IMG/VR virus record: IMGVR_UViG_3300007344_000079 | Span: 1 to 37,942 of that record | Length of the DNA: 37,942 nt | Source: a virus | Direction: 5' to 3' (one strand) | Part shown: in pieces, positions 30,966 to 37,692 of the stretch | Layout: each line of letters opens with the position of its first letter | Numbering within the stretch: the first letter of the stretch is position 1 | Notes under the pieces: model-generated | The model's database searches: none | What the model was told of the DNA's origin: nothing | What the model saw: the letters and a program-made list of their open reading frames with translations, nothing else | Position numbers and translations under genes: made by a program

Positions 30966-31487
30966 ATGGAAAAGTTTATGTCACCAGTCTATAACGTACT
31001 TAGAGTTCCAATAGACAAAATACAAGCAAATGATTATAACCCTAATAGTGTTGCTCCACCAGAAATGGAACTACTTGAAACATCAATTTGGGAAGATGGA
31101 TATACTATGCCAGTTGTATGCTTTAGAGATGAAGAAAATGATAAATACATTGTTGTTGATGGATTCCACAGATATACAGTATTAAAAAACTCAAAAAGAA
31201 TATTTGATAGAGAAGAAGGGATGCTTCCAATATCTGTAATTGATAAGGAGCTTGGCGATAGAATGGCTTCTACTATTCGACATAATAGAGCAAGAGGTTC
31301 TCACAATTTAGAACTTATGAGTACTATAGTTAGTGAATTGGTTGAGATGGGGAAGGGTGATGCTTGGATATGTAAGCACGTTGGTATGTCTCCAGATGAA
31401 CTACTAAGAATGAAGCAAATAACTGGTTTAGCCTCATTATTTCAAAATAAAGATTTCTCAGATAGCTGGGATGCTGAAATGGTATGA
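30966..31487 (+). CDS. ibrB: IbrB-like ParB-domain protein
   Basis: A 173-residue protein. The N-terminus PVYNVLRVPIDKIQANDYNP, SIWEDGYTMPVV, VVDGFHRY (63-70) and RHNRARGSHN (105-114) are typical of IbrB and other ParB/Srx-like nuclease-fold proteins. The C-terminal part (WICKHVGMSPDELLRM) is an HTH. ParB-fold proteins bind CTP or DNA, and some act as nucleases. IbrB normally partners IbrA. It overlaps the next gene by 4 bases. Confidence 0.85.
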   Translation: MEKFMSPVYNVLRVPIDKIQANDYNPNSVAPPEMELLETSIWEDGYTMPVVCFRDEENDKYIVVDGFHRYTVLKNSKRIFDREEGMLPISVIDKELGDRMASTIRHNRARGSHNLELMSTIVSELVEMGKGDAWICKHVGMSPDELLRMKQITGLASLFQNKDFSDSWDAEMV

Positions 31488-31921
31488 TTCAAGTTTATCA
31501 TCCATATTGGAAGTGGGAATGCTATAAAAATGGTATGTGGTTAAAATCAAGTGACTATGATAATCAACTAAAAGAGGCTATCAAATTTACTGGAAACCAC
31601 ATACTTTATGGTAACGCAATGAATGAAGTTATTTATTCTTGGAGATACACAATAGAACACCACTTATCAAATAAATCAATTAATAGAAGAGCTTTTATTG
31701 GTCATTGTGCTGTATTTTATAAAAAATTAATACCTGAATATATTGTTAGGGATGCTTGGAAACATCTAAGCGACAAGCAAAGAACATTAGCAGACAATGA
31801 AGCAGAAAAAGCTATTAAAGAATGGGAATTATGGTACACAAAAAAGTTACAGATTATATCAAAACTTGGGAGTCAAGAGGATATAAAGAAGGGATACCAG
31901 ATGAAGCTCCTTTTGAGTTAA
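31484..31921 (+). CDS. 145-aa conserved phage protein
   Basis: Trp- and Tyr-rich at the start (HPYWKWECYKNGMW), then INRRAFIGHCAVFYKKLIPE and IVRDAWKHLSDKQRTLADN. I recognise this pattern from phage proteins of unknown function in marine and enterobacterial genomes, often near DNA metabolism genes. The last 30 residues overlap the next gene in another frame. ATGA coupling puts it in the IbrAB-like unit. Confidence 0.65.
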   Translation: MIQVYHPYWKWECYKNGMWLKSSDYDNQLKEAIKFTGNHILYGNAMNEVIYSWRYTIEHHLSNKSINRRAFIGHCAVFYKKLIPEYIVRDAWKHLSDKQRTLADNEAEKAIKEWELWYTKKLQIISKLGSQEDIKKGYQMKLLLS

Positions 31922-32091
31922 AAGATAAAGTTCCTTCATATAAAAATATATGTATAGCTTTATTAAAAAATGATATGAATTTAACTTCATTAGGATATAA
32001 GCCAAAATATACTAAGTATTATTCTGTTTTAAAAAGAATAGAAATAGATGCCAGACCAACAAAGTATAAACAACTAAAGTTAAAAATATGA
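31822..32091 (+). CDS. stand-alone DUF3440 C-terminal-domain protein
   Basis: 89 residues from ATG 31822, or 86 from the in-frame ATG 31831. It overlaps the preceding gene by about 100 bases. The core YKNICIALLKNDMNLTSLGY parallels the C-terminal WKRFAITILKNDHTCKYLGL of the IbrA-like protein, and TWESRGYKEGIPDEAP precedes it as in the longer protein family. It may be a detached accessory domain for IbrA or a duplicate. The stop overlaps the next ATG. Confidence 0.65.
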   Translation: MGIMVHKKVTDYIKTWESRGYKEGIPDEAPFELKDKVPSYKNICIALLKNDMNLTSLGYKPKYTKYYSVLKRIEIDARPTKYKQLKLKI

Positions 32092-32705
32092 ATTTACCTA
32101 AAAAAGATAAAAACGGCAATAGTTATTTAAGCTATTCACAAATATCACTATTTAAAAGAGATAAAGACGAATACTACCAAAACTATATTATAGGTAAAAA
32201 GTTTGAGGGTAATGAATATACTGATTTTGGAAGCAAGGTTGGTGAGGCTTTAGAAAAAAATGACTTTACAAGTTTTAGCGAACAAGAAAGTAATATATTA
32301 AAACAAGTTACAAGGTTAGATGAATTTGAAAGGCGTGTAATACTAAAGTATGAAGGTTTTTATATTGTCGGATATGTTGACACAAATAAAAAAGACTTAA
32401 CAAGAATAATAGATTATAAAACTGGAGGATTAAAAAAGGAGTGGCAATATGTTAAACCAGAGTATACACAGCTACATATTTACGCTTTATCAATAAGGCA
32501 AGAAACTGGAATAACGCCGACCAAAGCAAGTGTTGAATTTATAAGAAGAACTGGAAATGCTTATAAAGGTCAAAAACTTAAAGTTGCAAATGAAAGTCCT
32601 ACAACAATAGAAGTAGATGTTAGTATTAATAAATTAAAAAGAGTTTACTGGGAAACATTAGAAACAGCAAAACAGATAGAAAAATTTTATAAAAAAACAT
32701 TATGA
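32088..32705 (+). CDS. Cas4/RecB-like PD-(D/E)XK nuclease
   Basis: A 205-residue protein with YLSYSQISLFKRDKDEYY at the N-terminus (RecB-nuclease-type start), D98 in IVGYVDTN, the DYK triad residues D109 and K111 in IIDYKTGG, and QLHIYAL (128-134) as the Q-x-x-x-Y motif. It would be a metal-dependent DNA exonuclease used in phage recombination with the Rad52-like protein. The cysteine cluster of iron-sulfur Cas4 proteins is absent. Confidence 0.85.
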   Translation: MNLPKKDKNGNSYLSYSQISLFKRDKDEYYQNYIIGKKFEGNEYTDFGSKVGEALEKNDFTSFSEQESNILKQVTRLDEFERRVILKYEGFYIVGYVDTNKKDLTRIIDYKTGGLKKEWQYVKPEYTQLHIYALSIRQETGITPTKASVEFIRRTGNAYKGQKLKVANESPTTIEVDVSINKLKRVYWETLETAKQIEKFYKKTL

Positions 32706-32899
32706 ATTGGAAAGTATTAAAACAAACTTTAATTGCTCTTACGCTAATATTTTTAATCGGTTGGATAACTATATCGGAAAATAAAAGAAAGTCGCTTAGA
32801 AGTGAGATAAAGAGCCTTAAAAAGCACATTGAAGTATTAAAAACAATTAACAATAAAAATATATGGGCATACACAAATGTAAGGGCAGAAGAAAAATAG
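32702..32899 (+). CDS. 65-aa membrane protein with coiled coil
   Basis: One N-terminal membrane helix (about residues 8-25) is followed by a basic coiled coil (SLRSEIKSLKKHIEVLKTI). It would be anchored in the inner membrane, with the coil outside or inside. Such proteins resemble i-spanins or phage membrane tethers, but the recombination-gene context argues against lysis. Its 3' end overlaps the following HTH gene by 37 bases. Confidence 0.55.
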   Translation: MNWKVLKQTLIALTLIFLIGWITISENKRKSLRSEIKSLKKHIEVLKTINNKNIWAYTNVRAEEK

Positions 32900-33165
32900 A
32901 GGCGCTAACAAAGCAAGAACAAATTAAACTATTAAATAATAATTCGCTTTATGAAGTTGCTGGAGTTTATAATGTATCTTATCAAACAGTTAAGACTATT
33001 TATGATAAATTATTTGAAAATAGAGATATTGGATTTGGTGATGCCGATTTAAAAAAAGAATTAATAGAAGAAAAAGATTTAATTATTCCAAAAGATATTT
33101 GGATGAAATCAAAAGAAAGACTATATTTACAAACAATTAAAAAAACAATAAATTATGAACATTAA
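32863..33165 (+). CDS. 100-aa helix-turn-helix protein
   Basis: A helix-turn-helix is clear: TKQEQIKLLNNNSLYEVAGV followed by YNVSYQTVKTIYDKLFE (residues about 16-52), preceded by a basic segment with two cysteine-flanked lysines. The C-terminal part is acidic, then basic. It may be a transcription factor for the replication genes. It overlaps the membrane gene upstream and the DUF3127 gene downstream. Confidence 0.65.
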   Translation: MGIHKCKGRRKIEALTKQEQIKLLNNNSLYEVAGVYNVSYQTVKTIYDKLFENRDIGFGDADLKKELIEEKDLIIPKDIWMKSKERLYLQTIKKTINYEH

Positions 33166-33490
33166 AGGAAAATTAAGTAAAAAATTGCCAATAGAAAGTG
33201 GTACAACTAAAGCAGATAAAGAGTGGAGAAAGCAAAGTATAGTGATAGATACAGAAGCTCAATATAATCCATTAGTAGCAATATCATTTTTTGGAGATGA
33301 TAAAATTAAGATGCTTGAAAAGTATAAAGAAGGGCAAAGTGTAGATGTAGGAATTAATATTTCAAGTAGAGAATTTAATGGTAAATGGTATCATTCAATT
33401 GATGGTTGGAAAATTGATAATGTTGGAGAAAGTAAACCAGCAAAATTAAATAATAGTGATGAAGATTTAGAAGATGATTTACCATTTTAA
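33155..33490 (+). CDS. DUF3127 single-strand-binding-like protein
   Basis: A 111-residue protein with ESGTTKADKEWRKQSIVIDT, PLVAISFFGDDKI, VDVGINISSREFNGKWYHSI and DGWKI. The SGT-x-x-x-x-W-x-x-Q and S-R-E-x-x-G-x-W-Y pattern is that of DUF3127, an OB-fold family of Bacteroidota. The ending EDDLPF copies the acidic tip of SSB proteins that recruits partner enzymes. It would coat single-stranded DNA during phage replication. A structured stretch follows its stop. Confidence 0.8.
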   Translation: MNIKGKLSKKLPIESGTTKADKEWRKQSIVIDTEAQYNPLVAISFFGDDKIKMLEKYKEGQSVDVGINISSREFNGKWYHSIDGWKIDNVGESKPAKLNNSDEDLEDDLPF

Positions 33491-33500
33491 ATAATATAAG

Positions 33501-33590
33501 CCCCACTCAAATTAATTAATTTATTATAAACTTTAAACAAGCGAGTGAGGACTCGGATTCGGTTAATAAATACTTAAAGAGTGGGGTTTT
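33501..33590 (+). ncRNA. structured element with an 8-bp closing stem
   Basis: CCCCACTC (33501-33508) is perfectly complementary to GAGTGGGG (33579-33586), followed by TTTT. Inside, CTTTAA (33531-33536) can pair with TTAAAG (33574-33579) and CGAGTGAGGACTCG (33542-33555) forms a 5-bp hairpin. CACTC (33504-33508) could pair alternatively with GAGTG at 33543-33547, so two exclusive folds are possible. It may be a regulated terminator or a small RNA for the SSB-like gene. The GC-rich stems stand out in AT-rich DNA. No known RNA family is recognised. Confidence 0.55.
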
Positions 33591-33602
33591 AAAAACTAAA
33601 AT

Positions 33603-33776
33603 ATGAAGATATCAATAACTGAGAATGAATTATCAACTTTAGAGCAAGAAAAAGACGGCTTTAGTTATCGTTTAAACGGAGATTTTAAAAGAAGTGGTTT
33701 TAAGACTAAGGAAGATGCAATAAAAGATGCTGAACATCATTTAAAAAAGTTTGTTTTACAAAGAATTAAAAAATAG
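33603..33776 (+). CDS. 57-aa hypothetical protein
   Basis: ATG 33603 to TAG 33774-33776. The product has a YRLNGDFKRSGFKTKEDAIK core: two strands and a helix that resemble the fold of small DNA-binding or integrase N-terminal-like domains (S-G-F-x-T-K-x-E-A). It lies between two structured RNA-like stretches. Too short for a confident call, but the ATG and codon use are like its neighbours. Confidence 0.55.
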   Translation: MKISITENELSTLEQEKDGFSYRLNGDFKRSGFKTKEDAIKDAEHHLKKFVLQRIKK

Positions 33777-33782
33777 AAAAAT

Positions 33783-33944
33783 ATGGAATTAATAAGCACA
33801 GTAATAGGTTTAATAGTATTAATAATTATACTAACCTTACCAAGTAAACTAAACAAGATTTTAACTAATCAAAAGAACTTAGATAAGAAATTAGATATTA
33901 TTTCTAAAAATCAAGGTGTAATTGAGGGTAAGTTAAAAAAATAA
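33783..33944 (+). CDS. 53-aa membrane peptide
   Basis: ATG 33783 follows the previous stop by 6 bases. Residues 4-20 (ISTVIGLIVLIIILTLP) form one membrane helix; the rest is a Lys/Asn-rich coil (NQKNLDKKLDIISKNQ). Single-span membrane peptides of this type are common in phages but without assigned roles. Its stop is just before the next promoter. Confidence 0.5.
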   Translation: MELISTVIGLIVLIIILTLPSKLNKILTNQKNLDKKLDIISKNQGVIEGKLKK

Positions 33945-33948
33945 TTAG

Positions 33949-33956
33949 TATATTTG
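33949..33956 (+). promoter_or_regulatory. -7 box before the pseudoknot element
   Basis: TATATTTG is an exact TAnnTTTG match; the -33 region has only ATTG (33921-33924) at 24 bases. Transcription would begin near 33960 and first copy the structured stretch 33976-34071. Confidence 0.55.
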
Positions 33957-33975
33957 TATTTTATAAAACAATAAA

Positions 33976-34071
33976 AACGACCAAATGAAAAGCAAAATTA
34001 AATAATTAAAGCACCCTTTAGCAAGTTTCGGTTTCTTGGTCGTTACCTATGTCTTGTTGATGTGGTGCTTT
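33976..34071 (+). ncRNA. candidate pseudoknotted leader or small RNA
   Basis: Two perfect complementary pairs interlock. AACGACCAA (33976-33984) pairs with TTGGTCGTT (34036-34044). AAAGCACC (34008-34015) pairs with GGTGCTTT (34064-34071). The order A-B-A'-B' is an H-type pseudoknot with loops of 23, 20 and 19 bases. A 6-codon ORF (ATG 33985, stop 34003-34005) lies inside. The element stands between a promoter and the nuclease gene at 34088. It may regulate translation of that gene, act in trans or mark an origin. No known family is recognised. Confidence 0.55.
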
Positions 34072-34087
34072 ATAATATACGGAATGT

Positions 34088-34612
34088 ATGAAATTTTTAG
34101 AAAAAGATTTGGAACAAATCATTTATGAAACAGAGCCATTGGAATTATGTAAAAGAGGGATTTATTTTTTAGATGGTAAGGCTTTAAGACAATTAAGGAT
34201 TGGAAATTATGGTGTTGCTGATTTAGTTTATTTTAATAGGGAATTAACAACAATGGATAATAAATTTGAACCGTTTCTTAATATAAATATAGTTGAGTTG
34301 AAAAAAGATAAGATTGGTATATCTGCTTTATTACAATCAGTAAATTATTTAAAAGGAATTAAGAGTTATATTGAACAAAGAAAACCTAAATTACATGTAT
34401 CTTATAACATCACTTTAATAGGAAAAACAATAGATACATCTGGTTCTTTTATATATCTAACAGATATTATTAATGCTGGTGATTGTTTTGGGTTTAATGA
34501 ATTTAATAGCTTATCAAAATTGAGTTATTATACTTATGATTATAATATTGATGGGCTGAAATTTAAATCTCATTGTAATTACACACTAAAAGATGAGGGT
34601 TTTAAATTATGA
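34088..34612 (+). CDS. PD-(D/E)XK nuclease-like protein
   Basis: A 174-residue protein. EKDLEQII gives the N-terminal Glu helix. GNYGVADLVYFNRE (D45), INIVELKKDK (E70, K72) and ALLQSVNYLKGI (Q83, Y87) follow the order of a PD-(D/E)XK fold with Q-x-x-x-Y, as in NucS-type and other endonucleases. It may cut or process DNA at the replication stage. ATG 34088 lies just after the pseudoknot element. A second out-of-frame ATG is at 34084. Confidence 0.7.
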   Translation: MKFLEKDLEQIIYETEPLELCKRGIYFLDGKALRQLRIGNYGVADLVYFNRELTTMDNKFEPFLNINIVELKKDKIGISALLQSVNYLKGIKSYIEQRKPKLHVSYNITLIGKTIDTSGSFIYLTDIINAGDCFGFNEFNSLSKLSYYTYDYNIDGLKFKSHCNYTLKDEGFKL

Positions 34613-35388
34613 GAATTAACGGATTTACACAGATAAAAGCGTTTTATTCTTGGACTTTTAGTCATCAAGAAAAACAAATAAAACCACAACATATTAGTTT
34701 ATACTTATTCTTACTTAATCAAAACAATCGTAATAATTGGATTGAGTGGTTTAAATGCCCTTTTGATTTAGCTATGACTGGTAGTTGTATTTCAAGCAAA
34801 AAAACTTATTATAAGTGCTTAAACGAGCTACAAGAGTGGAAGTTAATACAATATCAAAAAGGTAGTAATAATTGGAAAGCTCCACTAATAAAAATAGAGG
34901 TACTAAAAGACGCCTCTACTGTACCTCAAAGTGAACCTCAAGTGTTACAAGCAGACGAACCTCTACTTACCCTACTACCTACCCATATATATAAACTAAT
35001 AACAGATAACATAGAACGTGTAAGTAAACATCTCCCGCAATGGATTTCTAATTTAGACGGTGAGCCTATAAAAAATGATTTAGATTCTAATGAAAAATTT
35101 TTAAGCTGGTTTAATAAAGGTAGAACTTTATATTTAGAAATACCATCAAATGTTAATAGATTAACTCAAATAGATAAATCTAATCTACATAAACTTAAAG
35201 AAAGTTATTCTAAAGAAGATTTTAATATAGCTCTACATAATATCTGTAATGATAAGTGGGCTAATGAAACTAATAACATAATGCCTAAACACTTTCTAAA
35301 TGAAGATAATTTTGCTAAATATCTAAATATGGAAAAGAAGCCGTTAATATCTAAGTCTAAAAAAGTGAGGTTAGGATGGAAAATATAA
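34609..35388 (+). CDS. replication initiator or helicase loader
   Basis: A 259-residue protein. The N-terminal domain has a winged-helix arrangement with SCISSKKTYYKCLNELQEWK followed by LIQYQKG (about residues 59-86), as in phage replication initiators of Bacteroidota. A Pro/Ser/Gln/Leu linker (about 100-125) follows, then a C-terminal helical part with ICNDKWANETNNIMPKHFLN. It directly precedes the helicase-like ATPase gene. The linker is encoded by a C-rich repeat block that may be the origin. It overlaps the genes on both sides. Confidence 0.7.
   Translation: MRINGFTQIKAFYSWTFSHQEKQIKPQHISLYLFLLNQNNRNNWIEWFKCPFDLAMTGSCISSKKTYYKCLNELQEWKLIQYQKGSNNWKAPLIKIEVLKDASTVPQSEPQVLQADEPLLTLLPTHIYKLITDNIERVSKHLPQWISNLDGEPIKNDLDSNEKFLSWFNKGRTLYLEIPSNVNRLTQIDKSNLHKLKESYSKEDFNIALHNICNDKWANETNNIMPKHFLNEDNFAKYLNMEKKPLISKSKKVRLGWKI
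34913..34984 (+). other. candidate replication origin (repeat block inside the initiator gene)
   Basis: The + strand here is C-rich and unlike its surroundings. CCTCTACT occurs at 34913-34920 and 34960-34967. ACCTCAAAGTG (34923-34933) and ACCTCAAGTG (34935-34944) are near-copies, and a run of TACC/CTAC units lies at 34968-34983. In lambda and related phages the origin iterons lie in the linker part of the initiator gene, as here. This is inference from position and repeats. Confidence 0.45.
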
Positions 35389-36299
35389 CAAAACAAGATA
35401 GCATAAACGAATATTTACAAGACTATCACGCTGGTAAAATATCTAAAGGCTTAGATACTGGATTATCTAAATTAGATGATTCAATAAGATTTAAAGATGG
35501 TCAATTAGTTATTATAAATGGGTTAGATAATGTTGGTAAAACAATATGGATGCTATGGTATTTTCTTTGTTTATCAATTAAACATAATCTTAAATGGTGT
35601 ATTTATAGTGGAGAGAATAAAGCTGGTCAATTAGTTAGGCAATTAATACAGTTTAAGACTGGTAAGAGATTAAAAGATTTACAGTTAAGTGAAGTTTTTA
35701 GACACGAAATAGAAATAAAAGAATGGTTTACTTTTGTAGATAATTCTAACTTATACAAAACAAAAGACTTGTTTAAGATTTATAAGTCTGGAGATTTTAA
35801 CGGTTGTTTAATAGACCCTTTTACTGGATTAGATAGAGAATTTACTCACGCTGCAAATTATCAGTTTTTAAATGAATGTAGAGATTTTTGTAATCAAACA
35901 AATAAAACTCTTTATGTTAATACACACGTAGTAAGTGAGGCAGCACGTAGAACTTATGGAGAGGGTCACGAATACGCTGGTTATCCATTCCCACCAAGTA
36001 AAGCACAAAGCGAGGGTGGTCAACCATTCGGTAATAGAACAGATGATTTTATTACAATTCATAGATTAGTAGGGCATCCAATTAAAAACTATATTACAGA
36101 TGTTTACATAAGAAAAATAAAAGATACTGAAACTGGTGGAATGGTAACTTCAATAGAAGACCCGTTAGAATTTAATTTTAATGCTGGATTAGGTTTTACT
36201 TTAGATGGAATTAACCCATTGAGTGAAACTAAAAAAGATGATTTAGAATTAAGCAGTTTAGAAACAAATAAAGATTTTGACAATGAGTGTCCTTTCTAA
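35376..36299 (+). CDS. DnaB/RecA-like replicative ATPase (helicase)
   Basis: A 307-residue protein with Walker A GLDNVGKT (49-56), CIYSGENKAGQLVRQLIQFKTGK as the following helix, Walker B GCLIDPFTGL (D147), and an NTHVVSEAARR sensor-like segment, all in the RecA fold of DnaB-family ATPases. The N-terminal primase-binding domain of DnaB is missing, so it would work with the initiator encoded upstream. The acidic C-terminus ends in ECPF, a possible protein-binding tip. Overlaps both neighbours. Confidence 0.8.
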   Translation: MENITKQDSINEYLQDYHAGKISKGLDTGLSKLDDSIRFKDGQLVIINGLDNVGKTIWMLWYFLCLSIKHNLKWCIYSGENKAGQLVRQLIQFKTGKRLKDLQLSEVFRHEIEIKEWFTFVDNSNLYKTKDLFKIYKSGDFNGCLIDPFTGLDREFTHAANYQFLNECRDFCNQTNKTLYVNTHVVSEAARRTYGEGHEYAGYPFPPSKAQSEGGQPFGNRTDDFITIHRLVGHPIKNYITDVYIRKIKDTETGGMVTSIEDPLEFNFNAGLGFTLDGINPLSETKKDDLELSSLETNKDFDNECPF

Positions 36300-36504
36300 A
36301 GACGATATAACTAAATTAAAAATAAACGATAGTATTCAATTTTTACAAGGTCAATTAGAACTTTATAAGATAGAATTTGCTAATACTGGAGATAATAAGT
36401 ATATTGCTACAATGAACGATATTAAAAAGTCTATTGAAGTTATTGATTTTTTAGATAGGGCTTTAATGTATAGGACTAAGCAATATATAAAACTAAAAAG
36501 ATAA
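36283..36504 (+). CDS. 73-aa helical hypothetical protein
   Basis: ATG 36283 is preferred to a TTG six bases earlier. The product is mostly helical with SIQFLQGQLELYKIEFANTG and IDFLDRALMYRTKQY. It overlaps the helicase gene by 17 bases. It may be an accessory factor of the replisome, but there is no recognised family. Confidence 0.55.
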   Translation: MSVLSKDDITKLKINDSIQFLQGQLELYKIEFANTGDNKYIATMNDIKKSIEVIDFLDRALMYRTKQYIKLKR

Positions 36505-36513
36505 AAACAAATA

Positions 36514-36741
36514 ATGAAACCAATAAACAAACATCTTGTATCAATAAACACTATATTCACAATACACGAAAAGAAGTATAAGGTGATAACAATAGGTAAA
36601 TTAAGAGGAACTAAAAGAGGTTGGTTTATTAGACCTTTATCTGGTGGTAGAGATTTCTTTAAAGACGCTTATGAATTAGATAAAATACTAAGAAAGCATA
36701 AGGCAGAAAATCAACATCTTTTGTATGATGTAAATTTATGA
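36514..36741 (+). CDS. 75-aa hypothetical protein
   Basis: A small basic alpha/beta protein (FTIHEKKYKVITIGKLRGTK, WFIRPLSGGRDFF, then a helix AYELDKILRKHK). The stop overlaps the next ATG. I do not recognise it. Its neighbours are DNA-processing enzymes. Confidence 0.5.
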   Translation: MKPINKHLVSINTIFTIHEKKYKVITIGKLRGTKRGWFIRPLSGGRDFFKDAYELDKILRKHKAENQHLLYDVNL

Positions 36742-36983
36742 AGAAATATAAAAAAATATATATTGACTATTATGATTATTGCGAAAGTGATGTAATACTT
36801 TGTGAGATTTGTAAATCTGTTGCCGTTGATATACACCATTTAATAGCTAAAGGAATGGGTGGTAGTAAAACAAAAGATTATATTGAAAACTTAATAGCAG
36901 TTTGTAGAGATTGTCATAACAAATGCCACGCAAGTATAGAGTTTAATAGTAAAGCCAAAGAGATACATAAAAACAATTTATGA
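36738..36983 (+). CDS. HNH endonuclease
   Basis: An 81-residue protein with zinc-binding CEIC (C22, C25), the HH pair in VDIHHLIAKG (H33, H34), ENLIAVCRDCHNKCH with N51, C56, C59 and H60, all in HNH order. Such small HNH proteins of phages cut or nick DNA, sometimes in packaging or recombination. It is coupled to the RusA gene by ATGA. Confidence 0.85.
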   Translation: MKKYKKIYIDYYDYCESDVILCEICKSVAVDIHHLIAKGMGGSKTKDYIENLIAVCRDCHNKCHASIEFNSKAKEIHKNNL

Positions 36984-37303
36984 AAGTAAACATTAAACCA
37001 CTATCAGTTAATCAATGTTGGCAGGGCAAAAGATATAAGACACCAAAGTATAAGGCTTATGAAACTGAATTAATGTATTTATTGCCTAATATAAAGCTAC
37101 CTAAACCACCTTATGAGATAAAGTTTACATTTGGTTTCAGTAGTAAGTTAAGCGACTGGGATAACCCTATAAAACCGTTTCAAGATATACTTCAAAAGAG
37201 ATATAATTTTGATGATAGAGATATATTTATAGCAGTAATTGAAAAAAAGATTGTTGCTAAAGGTAGTGAGTTTATTGAGTTTGATATAAAAAGCATAAAA
37301 TAA
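36980..37303 (+). CDS. rusA: RusA-family Holliday junction resolvase
   Basis: A 107-residue protein. The KPLSVNQCWQGKRYKTPKYKAY start and LSDWDNPIKPFQDIL (D59, D61, D69) followed by YNFDDRDI (D78, D79, D81) match RusA, which needs several Asp residues to cleave Holliday junctions. It would debranch recombination and replication intermediates before packaging. The length is a little short of E. coli RusA (120). Confidence 0.9.
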   Translation: MKVNIKPLSVNQCWQGKRYKTPKYKAYETELMYLLPNIKLPKPPYEIKFTFGFSSKLSDWDNPIKPFQDILQKRYNFDDRDIFIAVIEKKIVAKGSEFIEFDIKSIK

Positions 37304-37324
37304 ATTAAAAAAGATTGATAAAAG

Positions 37325-37355
37325 TTTGTATATATAAAATATATATGTATCTTTA
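37325..37355 (+). promoter_or_regulatory. promoter before the last small genes
   Basis: TTTG (37325-37328), 19 bases and TATCTTTA (37348-37355, one mismatch to TAnnTTTG) form a good promoter, followed by a leader ending CAAACGATATG at ATG 37379. Confidence 0.65.
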
Positions 37356-37378
37356 CATTATAATTTAAAACAAACGAT

Positions 37379-37609
37379 ATGAAAAATTTAGAAACTTACA
37401 AAAAAGCAAACTTAGAAACTTTAATACCTACAACTATTAGATTAAAAGATAATAGCACTGAAATAGTAATGATACCAAAAAAAGAATTATGGTACGAAGC
37501 TACTGCTTTTAGTGGACATAAATCATCTGGTTTTAGATTGGATAAATTACAAATAGCATTAGACAATAGAGATGTAAATTATAAAACTGCTTTTTATGCG
37601 TTCATCTAA
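37379..37609 (+). CDS. 76-aa hypothetical protein
   Basis: Has its own promoter and the shared leader CAAACGATATG. The protein has TTIRLKDNSTEIVMIPKKE and LWYEATAFSGHKSSGF, an alpha/beta mix of unknown family. The layout (own promoter, hairpin terminator after it) marks it as an independently expressed small gene, likely early. Confidence 0.6.
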   Translation: MKNLETYKKANLETLIPTTIRLKDNSTEIVMIPKKELWYEATAFSGHKSSGFRLDKLQIALDNRDVNYKTAFYAFI

Positions 37610-37655
37610 AAAGAAACTAATTGAAGTTTCAGAAATTTTTAAGTAAATAATAAAT

Positions 37656-37678
37656 AAAGGGGAGTGAAATTCCCCTTT
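37656..37678 (+). terminator. hairpin terminator
   Basis: AAAGGGGA (37656-37663) pairs perfectly with TCCCCTTT (37671-37678) around loop GTGAAAT. It follows the 37379 gene and may end its transcript. Confidence 0.75.
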
Positions 37679-37692
37679 AAAAATATTGAACT

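Noticed and set aside
33501-33586. tRNA-like length with 7-8 bp acceptor-like pairing
   Set aside because: No T-arm or anticodon arm can be drawn before the 3' strand, and no CCA-type end follows.
36363-36560. Reverse-strand membrane-like ORF
   Set aside because: It opposes two + strand genes with good starts and reflects AT-rich codons read backwards.
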